A stretch of DNA of 23,658 nt from a virus, in IMG/VR virus record IMGVR_UViG_3300011010_000140, positions 3,414 to 27,071 of that record; one strand, 5' to 3'. The notes under the pieces are model-generated. The model saw only the letters and a program-made list of their open reading frames with translations, was not told the origin of the DNA and ran no database searches. Position 1 is the first letter of the stretch. The number at the start of each line of letters is the position of its first letter. The position numbers and the translations under genes are program-made. Of this stretch, positions 8,118 through 14,848 are shown one piece after another.

Positions 8118-8895
8118 CATTCAAAAGCCACTTTGAGAAGGCAAATTCAGGGTTTACGCTCTTCTCAATCAAGACGTGAGCTTCATACCTATTTATTCTA
8201 GGCGGCGCATCAACTACCGGCACATGCTCTTCATTGCTAAGAATGCTATTGAACATAGTCATTCTGGATTCATACACATGGAATGAACCGGCAGAGATTG
8301 TTAGTGTCCCCATTTCAACGTTAAGCAAAGTAGCCACAATTTCTTGCAGGAACGAGAAGGTAGGTAGGTCGTTTGCCATGCCCCACAAGATATCTTGGCT
8401 TCTCATGATTGCACGAGCATTAAGCCTACCATTCCGTAGTCTAAATTCTATGGCAATAGTGCAAGGTACATCTTTGGCTTCAGGATCCATGTGGTCAGCA
8501 CTGGAGCCATACATTGGAATAACAGCTCTACGGCTCATAGGATCCTTGGTCAGTACCCGCTGAATAAACTTAATGCCATGTACACCAAACCAGTAGCTAC
8601 CATAGTTGCTGTTAAGTTTGCCATTGAGAACTATCTTGCCCCACTGTGCAGCATGCTCAGCAATAGACAGGTCAGTTGGATCGGCGTGAATGTACCAAGC
8701 CATCTCACGCTTAAGGTACTTAACATTGAAGTTACGACCTACAAAGGAATTGAACCTTACAAAAGGATTGCAAGTATAGGAGACATTCTCAAGCTCTAGG
8801 CATCTTTCACCATTGGGGCTTGACCACTGGCCTTGATTTGCAAGAACCTTGTATAGATCAATTAGTTGCGCTTCATTTTTAATCTTGAGGTCCAT
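8113..8895 (-). CDS. Deoxycytidylate 5-hydroxymethylase (thymidylate synthase fold)
   Basis: 260 residues of the thymidylate synthase superfamily. Visible active-site elements are paired Arg122-Arg123 in SRRAVIPMY, nucleophile Cys145 in VPCT, Arg165-Ser166-x-Asp168 in MRSQD, and His206-x-Tyr208 in GSFHVYES. Canonical thymidylate synthases have an Asn (E. coli Asn177) that reads the uracil edge of dUMP; here Asp176 occupies it (WGMANDLP). From memory, T4 gp42 dCMP hydroxymethylase has the same MRSxD...ND pattern, NSNYG and GS-x-HVY. Asp at this site is known to favour cytosine nucleotides. The likely reaction is therefore dCMP plus methylene-tetrahydrofolate to 5-hydroxymethyl-dCMP; plain methylation of dCMP is the main alternative. 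ATG 8895 follows GGAG at seven bases and overlaps the kinase gene by 17 bases, so translation is probably coupled. Confidence 0.75.
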   Translation of the reverse strand: MDLKIKNEAQLIDLYKVLANQGQWSSPNGERCLELENVSYTCNPFVRFNSFVGRNFNVKYLKREMAWYIHADPTDLSIAEHAAQWGKIVLNGKLNSNYGSYWFGVHGIKFIQRVLTKDPMSRRAVIPMYGSSADHMDPEAKDVPCTIAIEFRLRNGRLNARAIMRSQDILWGMANDLPTFSFLQEIVATLLNVEMGTLTISAGSFHVYESRMTMFNSILSNEEHVPVVDAPPRINRYEAHVLIEKSVNPEFAFSKWLLNV

Positions 8896-9814
8896 ACTCT
8901 AACTCCGTAATGTGGTAAGGTTGATTGGGGTAATTTTGCATGTGATACAAAGGCGGTGGCAGCTTTTGTGCCTGCACGTTATTGTTTAAAGACCACGTAT
9001 AAGCATTGTTGCCTAGCGCATAAACACGAGCTGGCTTTAGCTTACGAAGAAACAAAACATCTGTAGGTGTACCTTGGTAGGATTGCGTGTTGATCCAGTA
9101 GCATTGGCCCTCAGATATGCCTTCACGTTCTAAAGTATCAGCCAACATGCGGCTTGGGCCATCATTGTCTAAGAAGTTAATGAAGGGGACTATGGCTGCA
9201 CCGGCCTTTATGTTAGCTCTAGGGCCCTTATCACAAAGCATTAGGTAATTACCTTCCTTAAAGCAACCGCCACCTTCAGCCTCATTCTGAATGCTTGCAG
9301 CCTTGATCTTTTCTATCAGATCATCTACTTCATCGTATTGGTAGTCATAGTGCACAACGGGTAATGAGGTCTGGTATTTTAGCGTTTCATACTCGTTATA
9401 GACCGCACTAAGCTGTGTAACAGTATCAAGGTATTCATGATCTTGTCTGTCTACAAAAGTATTGACGCATAAAGTAAAGTCAGGCTGGCAATGCACGACC
9501 ACACCACCACGAGATAGTGCTACTCTTTCCAGCATACGTTTCCTAGGCATGTCCACGCGGTTGGCGCCTTTGCGATAAACAGTGCCGTAGATAGGCTCGG
9601 ACAGCCAGCAACGATCCATGATAACATGGTCATTGTATGTAAGGGCCTGCGACATAGCACGGAAGTATGTCTTACATAACTCTTCAGCAACTAAACCTTT
9701 GAAAGGGCCATGCTTAACAATTTGCGTCATGCGGTCTTGTTGGAAATGCTGTCGCAAAGCCTCTGATAAAGTTGTTTTGCCTGCTCCGTCAGGGCCTTCA
9801 AGTATGATAATCAT
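8879..9814 (-). CDS. Deoxynucleoside monophosphate kinase fused to UDG-like domain
   Basis: 311 residues in two domains. The N-terminal ~170 residues form a P-loop nucleotide kinase of the thymidylate kinase type, with Walker A GPDGAGKTT (7-15), Asp67-Arg68 in MDRCWLSEPIYG and a LID-like stretch of basic residues near 82-94. The C-terminal part (about 185-300) has CDKGPRAN, PFINFL, YWINTQ and YALGNNA followed by a Pro-rich segment. That order resembles the uracil-DNA glycosylase superfamily domain often seen in phages. Conserved catalytic residues there are not clear, so it may bind or sense bases rather than excise them. In context the kinase may raise hydroxymethyl-dCMP to the diphosphate, as T4 gp1 does. 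The start forms an ATGA overlap with the upstream gene. The kinase call is firm; substrate and C-terminal role are inference. Confidence 0.8.
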   Translation of the reverse strand: MIIILEGPDGAGKTTLSEALRQHFQQDRMTQIVKHGPFKGLVAEELCKTYFRAMSQALTYNDHVIMDRCWLSEPIYGTVYRKGANRVDMPRKRMLERVALSRGGVVVHCQPDFTLCVNTFVDRQDHEYLDTVTQLSAVYNEYETLKYQTSLPVVHYDYQYDEVDDLIEKIKAASIQNEAEGGGCFKEGNYLMLCDKGPRANIKAGAAIVPFINFLDNDGPSRMLADTLEREGISEGQCYWINTQSYQGTPTDVLFLRKLKPARVYALGNNAYTWSLNNNVQAQKLPPPLYHMQNYPNQPYHITELEYGPQD

Positions 9815-10707
9815 TTAAGAAAGCTTTCTAATTTTTTTAGCGTATCTTGCTTTGTTGCTAACTTTGCTGATAGTGCAATTGCCTGTTCTGCAGCCATGAT
9901 GATTTGCCGTTCATCACTCATGCCTTCAATCTCACGTAAAGTGTAACTGTACGCAGTGCTTATGACTGCAAGCTCCTTGGGGTCACCGCCTAAGATTGCA
10001 CCTGCCTGTGCTGCATGTAAGTACCTAATACGCCACCAGCCACAGCCGGCATGCGCATAGGTTGGACACAAGACGCCTTTGTACTCACCATACTCCCAGA
10101 CAATATCACTTTCAAGCATACGTGGTTGGCCTAATGCCTTGCCACCAATGCTATGTACTGGCCAACTAAGGTTTTGCTTTGCCGCCCATTCATGCGCTTC
10201 AGTTGATAGTGATGCGTTGTACCACTGAGTCTTACGACGAGGCCAAGCCATTTGATGGCAGGCAGGCTGCTCATATAAAGGTGATGGGTCCCATTGCAAA
10301 ATGGTGTCTACATCAAGCCCCATCTTCTTAGTGTTACCCCAAGGAAAAAGCGGAGCAATCCACTTATGCTCACGTAAATCACTTGGAGGTATAACATCAC
10401 TCCATGAATCAAAGATTTTTTGGAATGACCAGTCATCAAGGCAAATGTATGCTGTCATGCATTCTTTTAGAACACGTTTAGCGCCTTCAGGATGTACTGC
10501 GTTTTTATCTAATGGGTAAACATACAGGAAAACTGCGTCATACTTACGTAGATCAGTATCTGCAGTTACAGCTATGTGATCTACATCATGGCCTTGGCTA
10601 AGGTATGCTTCACGCATTAGCTCGGGTATGGAAACAAACTTAGTTGAGCTTGCTCTTTGGGGATGATTGGTATGCGTTTCGGTAACGCCCGTAATGAGAA
10701 TTTTCAT
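9811..10707 (-). CDS. Putative GT-B glycosyltransferase, possibly DNA-modifying
   Basis: 298 residues. The N-terminal half begins with strand MKILITG. It is followed by a helix with FVSIPELMREAYLSQGHDVD and then KYDAVFLYVYP and YICLDDW, the alternating pattern of a Rossmann-like GT-B donor/acceptor domain. The C-terminal half contains YKGVLCPTYAHAG, GWWRIRYLHAAQAGAILGGD and REIEGM, resembling the GT-B C-terminal domain where a short helix and loops hold the nucleotide sugar. I do not see a family-defining signature, so this is fold-level recognition. ATG 10707 is preferred over an in-frame TTG at 10722 because GAAAGG lies seven bases upstream. The gene overlaps the kinase by ATGA, and the hydroxymethylase follows. 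Glycosylation of hydroxymethylcytosine in DNA is the natural hypothesis; another Rossmann enzyme is the alternative. Confidence 0.5.
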   Translation of the reverse strand: MKILITGVTETHTNHPQRASSTKFVSIPELMREAYLSQGHDVDHIAVTADTDLRKYDAVFLYVYPLDKNAVHPEGAKRVLKECMTAYICLDDWSFQKIFDSWSDVIPPSDLREHKWIAPLFPWGNTKKMGLDVDTILQWDPSPLYEQPACHQMAWPRRKTQWYNASLSTEAHEWAAKQNLSWPVHSIGGKALGQPRMLESDIVWEYGEYKGVLCPTYAHAGCGWWRIRYLHAAQAGAILGGDPKELAVISTAYSYTLREIEGMSDERQIIMAAEQAIALSAKLATKQDTLKKLESFLK

Positions 10708-10714
10708 ATGTATT

Positions 10715-10729
10715 CCTTTCAATTATCAA
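10715..10729 (-). promoter_or_regulatory. Leader/RBS element copy 2 (TTGATAATTGAAAGG)
   Basis: A copy of the repeated leader element that also encodes the last codons and TGA stop of the helicase gene. Its GAAAGG is the ribosome-binding site for the ATG at 10707. Confidence 0.6.
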
Positions 10730-12116
10730 CAAGCGCCATTGTATCACGGTTGACATAGTCACGTACCGCATTCAATAGTTTTTGTTGTGTTTTGTCTTTG
10801 CGCTTGACTGCAGAAAGAATTGCTTCATCAACAGTGTCACGAGCTATGATGTGATGAACCACAATGTGATTCTTTTGACCTTGGCGCCAGAGCCTGCGAA
10901 TGAACTGTTCGTAGATTTCAAGTGACCAAGTTAATGAATACCATATGACTGCATGGCCTGAGCCTTGTAAATTAAGCCCATGGCCTGCAGACATTGGATG
11001 TGCTAACAATACTTGTATGTTGCCTGCATTCCAGTCATTGAGGATTTTATCGAGCTTATTGCCTATCACGCCACTGCCAATGATTGGTGCATTTGGAAAT
11101 GCCTTTTTTAGCCTTTCCAAGTCATGCGCAAAATGGTACCCAATAATGCAAGGTTGACCTGAAAGTTCTTCAACCAATTCCAATGCGGCATCAGTCTTGC
11201 CGTCATGTAAATGCATTGTGATTCTTCCATTGCCAGTGCCATCATCATCTAAATAGGAACCACCATTGGCTATTTGCTGACCCTTCATAACTGCAATAGC
11301 GGCATTGGCAGCTGTAATGTTGCCTGAAGCCATTTCAATAGTAAGGTCATTTTCAAAGGTTGTGTAGAGCTTTTTTGCAACAGGTGGTAGATCTATATAT
11401 ACGTTGTTGTAAGTAAGCTCTGGAAGGTCTAGATGGTCAAGCGCCGCCATTCGTAGTACCTTGTCTTCCAGCTTTTTATAGATTCTTTGCTCACCATCAG
11501 GTTGTAGCTTCCATTCATAGCCACCGTAACCTGAAGGGTAAAAGTATTCTTGCTTGAACCGTGTTACAAAAGGCCCGAAGGTGGCGCCTTGGTCAATGAT
11601 GAATTGCGGGCCAAAGATGTCAAGCAGACTGTTAGGTGCAGGTGAGCCTGTTAAAGCCCAACGACGATCAAACTTGTTTAGCAAAGGCTTAAGGCACTTA
11701 AACCGTTGTGTGCCAGTATTCTTCATGTAACTGATTTCATCAATCACCAAAGTATCAAATGGCCAAGGCTTACCATTGAACTGCGCAGCTAGCCATTGCA
11801 GGCCTTCGTAGTTCATAACATAGATGTCGTGGTTTTGCTTAAGCACTTTGTTTTTATGGCCACCATGCAAGATGCCTACAGAATAATCTGCAAACTGATC
11901 CCACTTACTAACCTCGGCAGGCCATACTCCATGCACAGGGCGTAAAGGCGCAAGCACAAGCATCTTCTTTGCAATAGCTTTTAATTTCAACGTACGGTAT
12001 GCAGAAAGCACAATGGCAGTTTTGCCAAGACCCGGGTCAAGCCACAATGCGCCTGAGCCATGTGAAATAAGAAACTTTACAGCTTCTTTTTGATACTCAT
12101 GCGGTTCCCAATACAC
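10719..12116 (-). CDS. SF2 helicase, SNF2/DEAD-like
   Basis: 465 residues with a full set of superfamily 2 motifs: Walker A DPGLGKTA (about 27-34), motif II DEIS in TLVIDEISYMK, motif III LTGSPAPN, motif V AGHGLNLQGSG and motif VI QFIRRLWRQGQ. The layout matches SNF2-type phage helicases that work in replication, recombination or repair by ATP-driven remodelling of DNA. The longest frame starts at a TTG (12122) only one base from the Shine-Dalgarno. The GTG two codons later (12116) has AGAAGGG seven bases upstream and is chosen. The gene overlaps the upstream nuclease by 20 bases. Such SF2 helicase plus VRR-NUC pairs are common in phages and probably act together on branched DNA. The function class is firm, the exact role inferred. 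Confidence 0.88.
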   Translation of the reverse strand: MYWEPHEYQKEAVKFLISHGSGALWLDPGLGKTAIVLSAYRTLKLKAIAKKMLVLAPLRPVHGVWPAEVSKWDQFADYSVGILHGGHKNKVLKQNHDIYVMNYEGLQWLAAQFNGKPWPFDTLVIDEISYMKNTGTQRFKCLKPLLNKFDRRWALTGSPAPNSLLDIFGPQFIIDQGATFGPFVTRFKQEYFYPSGYGGYEWKLQPDGEQRIYKKLEDKVLRMAALDHLDLPELTYNNVYIDLPPVAKKLYTTFENDLTIEMASGNITAANAAIAVMKGQQIANGGSYLDDDGTGNGRITMHLHDGKTDAALELVEELSGQPCIIGYHFAHDLERLKKAFPNAPIIGSGVIGNKLDKILNDWNAGNIQVLLAHPMSAGHGLNLQGSGHAVIWYSLTWSLEIYEQFIRRLWRQGQKNHIVVHHIIARDTVDEAILSAVKRKDKTQQKLLNAVRDYVNRDTMALVDN

Positions 12117-12384
12117 GATCAATCCCTTCTTTTGAATCTAACACATGAACTGTATGTCCAAGCTTACCAAGATCATTATGCACCTTGGCTTGAATAGGTG
12201 CTACCTTACCGCCGGGGCGCTTTAGTTCTACCCATAGCACCTCACCATTTTCCAATGGCACAATTCTGTCAGGCCAACCACGAGCAAACCTAACATGCAA
12301 TTTTAGTGTAAGTAGGCCATGCTTTTTACATTGCGCTGAAAAATACCGCTCAAGGTCGCGTTCAAGAAGCACTTTAGTTGCCAT
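12097..12384 (-). CDS. VRR-NUC domain nuclease
   Basis: 95 residues, close to the usual length of a stand-alone VRR-NUC protein. It shows an early Glu in LLERDLERYF, then GWPDRIV and VLWVELKRPGGK, then a Gln in PIQAK. These are the restriction-endonuclease-like core motif (D...ExK) and the conserved Q of the family. It should be a metal-dependent, structure-specific DNA nuclease, and its coupling to the SF2 helicase gene supports work on replication or recombination intermediates. An in-frame TTG exists at 12411, but the ATG at 12384 is preferred. It overlaps the previous gene by 11 bases and gives an N-terminus fitting the domain. Its Shine-Dalgarno is weak (AAAGAAAAG), so translation may depend on coupling. 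Confidence 0.88.
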   Translation of the reverse strand: MATKVLLERDLERYFSAQCKKHGLLTLKLHVRFARGWPDRIVPLENGEVLWVELKRPGGKVAPIQAKVHNDLGKLGHTVHVLDSKEGIDRVLGTA

Positions 12385-12787
12385 AGTTCTTTTCTTTAAG
12401 TTTGTTTTCAACAGCTATCATTAAACGTTGCTTTGATTTCCATACAATTGCCAATGCTTCACGATCGCTGTCTGACAAGCCGATCCATTCAGATGTTTGT
12501 GGCTTTGTGTAAAGTGGAATTGAATCTTTAATCTTTTGTCTTTGTATGCCGTCAATCCAACTTACGTCTTGACCATCAGTAAATGCTATGGGCACCGGCT
12601 TGTTGATGATGGGGTTTTTATCCAAGGCATCTGCATAGCCTTGTTGGTATGAACTATCAAGTTCTTCTTGTATGACTTCCTTGACATTGCGTTCAGGCTT
12701 TTTAATTGCAAAGTAAGCAATACACAAAGGCTCAATAATAAATACAACGATCAATAGCCAGAAGATAATGCGTTCAAGCTTTTTCAT
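12374..12787 (-). CDS. Membrane-anchored protein (137 aa), unknown
   Basis: The N-terminus is KKLERIIFWLLIVVFIIEPL, followed by more hydrophobic residues, giving one clear transmembrane helix at about residues 7-28 with positive residues before it. The remaining ~105 residues are polar, with a glycine/tyrosine stretch (SYQQGYADAL) and a C-terminal helix containing EWIGLSDSDREALA. The last motif occurs in many uncharacterised phage proteins. A spanin-like lysis role was considered, but the gene lies among replication genes with no holin or endolysin nearby. It overlaps the upstream gene by 14 bases and the downstream nuclease by 11. Function unknown. Confidence 0.75.
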   Translation of the reverse strand: MKKLERIIFWLLIVVFIIEPLCIAYFAIKKPERNVKEVIQEELDSSYQQGYADALDKNPIINKPVPIAFTDGQDVSWIDGIQRQKIKDSIPLYTKPQTSEWIGLSDSDREALAIVWKSKQRLMIAVENKLKEKNYGN

Positions 12788-12998
12788 TTGTACGTACCCC
12801 TAGGTCTTTAAGCTTTTCTTCAAGCCTACGGATGCGTTGGCGGTTGTACTCAACAACGCTTGTGGCATACTCAAGCGACTTTTCAGCTTGCATCTTAGCT
12901 AAATACGCATCACGCATTTCAATGTCAATAAGCTCTTCCAATGTTCTTGGTCGCAACATATCTTTAAGAAATGCTACCCATGTTTCTCGTTTAGTCAT
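12774..12998 (-). CDS. Small coiled-coil protein (74 aa)
   Basis: 74 residues, highly charged. From about residue 20 onward it shows heptad-like spacing typical of a coiled coil (EMRDAYLAKMQAEKSLEYA, then RIRRLEEKLKDL). The N-terminal MTKRETWVAFLKDMLRPRTLEEL looks like a short ordered head. No catalytic motif. The ATG overlaps the stop of the upstream gene by four bases (ATGA) and its own 3' end overlaps the membrane protein gene by 14 bases, so it belongs to a coupled operon. Function unknown; it may oligomerise or act as an adaptor. Confidence 0.7.
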   Translation of the reverse strand: MTKRETWVAFLKDMLRPRTLEELIDIEMRDAYLAKMQAEKSLEYATSVVEYNRQRIRRLEEKLKDLGVRTNEKA

Positions 12999-13201
12999 GT
13001 GTTCTTCTCCAGTTTAGACAGTCGATCACCCAACTCACGTATCAGCATCCTTGCAATTGCTAGATCATCAGACAGTTTTAGGTAGTCATCCACTGAAATA
13101 GACATGAATTGCGCAGTCTTTTCTTTCATAGCCCGCACGTACTCTTGCTTAATACGAGACTCCATTTCTATGCGATTAAACTCTTCATCTTCAGGTGTCA
13201 T
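12995..13201 (-). CDS. Small charged helical protein (68 aa)
   Basis: 68 residues, predicted almost entirely helical (EFNRIEMESRIKQEYVRAM; LAIARMLIRELGDRLSKLE) with a weak coiled-coil pattern in the C-terminal half. It starts after GAGGAG at normal spacing and ends in an ATGA overlap with the next small coiled-coil gene. The two may form a complex, which is a guess from pairing alone. No family recognised. Confidence 0.7.
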   Translation of the reverse strand: MTPEDEEFNRIEMESRIKQEYVRAMKEKTAQFMSISVDDYLKLSDDLAIARMLIRELGDRLSKLEKNT

Positions 13202-13204
13202 GAT

Positions 13205-13399
13205 TTACTCCTCAAAGTCTTCAAGTTGCTCTTCAATCATCGCCTTTTTGTCTTCAGCATACAAAGCACCAAAGGGTACAAAGTGGTTTTCCTGACAACA
13301 ACTAATCTTGCCGCTTTTAGGTTCACAGCAATAGCAGCAATAAGGGCCACTTTCTTTTAGCTCTTTAATGATCTCAGTTTTCATTTCATCTTTAGTCAT
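13205..13399 (-). CDS. Cys-rich small protein, probable Zn-binding (64 aa)
   Basis: 64 residues with six Cys packed into about 15 positions: YCCYCCEPKSGKISCCQENH, followed by FVPF. The CxxCC...CC arrangement with a nearby His is compatible with a single zinc knuckle. The flanking helices are acidic (EIIKELKESG at the front, EEQLEDFEE at the end). The start follows AGGAG with good spacing. The gene stands just after the Cas4-like nuclease. A nucleic-acid-binding or protein-binding zinc module is the likeliest reading, with function unknown. Confidence 0.7.
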   Translation of the reverse strand: MTKDEMKTEIIKELKESGPYCCYCCEPKSGKISCCQENHFVPFGALYAEDKKAMIEEQLEDFEE

Positions 13400-13411
13400 A
13401 TAGTTCTCCTA

Positions 13412-14053
13412 TTACCATTGACAAGGGCCGCCATTAGATTTGCGAAAGTGACACCACCTACAACCATAGTCAGGCTTTGGTGCATACACGTCATCATTCT
13501 CAATCTTGGTGATTCGATTGGTTAACCATTCTTTCAACTCATCAAGCTGTTCACGAGTATAGGTTTTAAGTTGTATACGCTTTTTCAAATCAATATAGCA
13601 AACCTCAGTTGATACGCTATCAATCTCAGGATAAGAAGCCAAAAGCACAGTGGCATACAACTTTAACTGGTCACCATAGTCACGTTCTTTGCCAGTCTTC
13701 CAGTCAAGAACATGTGCACGTTTTTCTGAAGAATTAAAGTACGTAGCATCATAGATACCGCGTACCCATGCATTGGCATCTTTAAAGCCACAAGGTTGCC
13801 AGTCTTTAGTTACCGCAAATTCAGCCTCGCTTTTTGCGCCATACATGATGAGTTCAGCAATGTAGTCATTCCAAAAAGCATATGCGTCATTTAGCAATGG
13901 CAACGCAGTTAAAGCTTGTTCAAACTCGTAATGTATATCCTTGCCACGTTGTGCAGCCTCACCCGTAGGTTCTTGTCGATGCTCAATGCGAGTAAGTTTG
14001 TATTTGTATGGGCATTGCTCATACGATTTGATGCCTGAATTGCTATACGCCAC
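13412..14053 (-). CDS. Cas4/RecB-like PD-(D/E)XK nuclease with Fe-S cysteines
   Basis: 213 residues with the RecB/Cas4-type nuclease core: His41 in RGKDIHYEFE, Asp102 in GIYDATY, then Asp117-x-Lys119 in VLDWKTGK and a later Gln-Tyr-type helix (GDQLKLYATVL). Cys14 near the N-terminus and Cys198, Cys201 and Cys211 at the C-terminus match the four-cysteine iron-sulfur staple of Cas4/AddB nucleases. It probably is a metal-dependent DNA exonuclease for replication-linked recombination or end processing. No CRISPR array or cas genes are present, so a CRISPR role is not implied. The start is GTG at 14053, with AGGAG well placed upstream. It stands alone between the methyltransferase (34-base gap) and the Cys-rich protein. 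Confidence 0.85.
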   Translation of the reverse strand: MAYSNSGIKSYEQCPYKYKLTRIEHRQEPTGEAAQRGKDIHYEFEQALTALPLLNDAYAFWNDYIAELIMYGAKSEAEFAVTKDWQPCGFKDANAWVRGIYDATYFNSSEKRAHVLDWKTGKERDYGDQLKLYATVLLASYPEIDSVSTEVCYIDLKKRIQLKTYTREQLDELKEWLTNRITKIENDDVYAPKPDYGCRWCHFRKSNGGPCQW

Positions 14054-14086
14054 AATGTGCTCCTGCTTCTTTACAATTAATTGAAA

Positions 14087-14848
14087 TCATACATGCCTCA
14101 TGTGAATCATAGGCGTGCAGTTAAAAAAGTTCTTATAGACAAAATGTTCTTTGCGATGTACAGCAAACATGTTTTTAGAACGTAAGTATGTGTAGAAGTT
14201 TTTCTTGATTTGCCTGTTGGTGTACACCTTATCATCAAAGCCTACGTACCTGTAAAAATGCCCCGGTGCTTTTACAGAAAAACTAGAATTTTCAACCAAG
14301 TATTTCATGTCACCAAGCTGATCAAACAAAGTATGAGGCTCAATAAAGTGTTCAAAGCATTCAAAAGCAAACACAGCATCTACGGGCACAGGTGTTTCAA
14401 CATGCTGAATGTTGTTTATGCCTATTAAACCTAATAACCCAAACAATACTTTAGCTCTTTCAACTTGTGCAGGCGCAGTTTGATGATAGTAAATTGTTGA
14501 GTTGGGAAATGCTTTTGCAAGCACTACACTAGAACGGCCATCACCGCCATACAAATCAAGTATAGTTTCAGGCACAATGTTTAAGTCTTTAAAAAACTTT
14601 AGTGACGTCATCAAATTAATTCGAGTGTAATACTTAAAGCACACATCAAGATTGTTGATATATTTTGGGTGGTCATACACACTAAAGTTGTAAGCAATGT
14701 CTTTAGGGTGCGCGGTTGAGCCAATGTGATGGTTAGCATACCAAATGTCATTAAGTATATCATCAACCTCAAGCATTTCTGCTTTAGACTTTGTACACGC
14801 TTTTGCGTATGCTGATGATTGTCTTTTAGCGTCTTCAATACAAATCAT
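14087..14848 (-). CDS. Class I SAM-dependent methyltransferase, substrate unknown
   Basis: 253 residues. Residues about 93-115 form the SAM-binding motif I (TILDLYGGDGRSSVVLAKAF), with the glycine loop GGDG. Further on comes VDAVFAFECFEHFIEP, the motif IV/post-IV region typical of class I small-molecule or nucleic-acid methyltransferases. There is no DPPY/NPPY or PCQ motif, so it is not a standard N6-adenine, N4-cytosine or C5-cytosine DNA methylase. The N-terminal ~90 residues are helical and may bind the substrate. It overlaps the DNA polymerase gene by ATGA, so it is made together with the replisome. It could act on a modified base, on a sugar attached to DNA, or on something unrelated; the sequence does not decide. 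Confidence 0.75.
   Translation of the reverse strand: MICIEDAKRQSSAYAKACTKSKAEMLEVDDILNDIWYANHHIGSTAHPKDIAYNFSVYDHPKYINNLDVCFKYYTRINLMTSLKFFKDLNIVPETILDLYGGDGRSSVVLAKAFPNSTIYYHQTAPAQVERAKVLFGLLGLIGINNIQHVETPVPVDAVFAFECFEHFIEPHTLFDQLGDMKYLVENSSFSVKAPGHFYRYVGFDDKVYTNRQIKKNFYTYLRSKNMFAVHRKEHFVYKNFFNCTPMIHMRHV

Noticed and set aside
8113-8895. Ordinary thymidylate synthase (thyA)
   Set aside because: Asp replaces the uracil-selecting Asn and the surrounding pattern follows T4 dCMP hydroxymethylase.
12374-12787. Rz-like inner-membrane spanin
   Set aside because: One N-terminal transmembrane helix fits, but there is no nested Rz1-type lipoprotein frame recognised and no holin or endolysin nearby.
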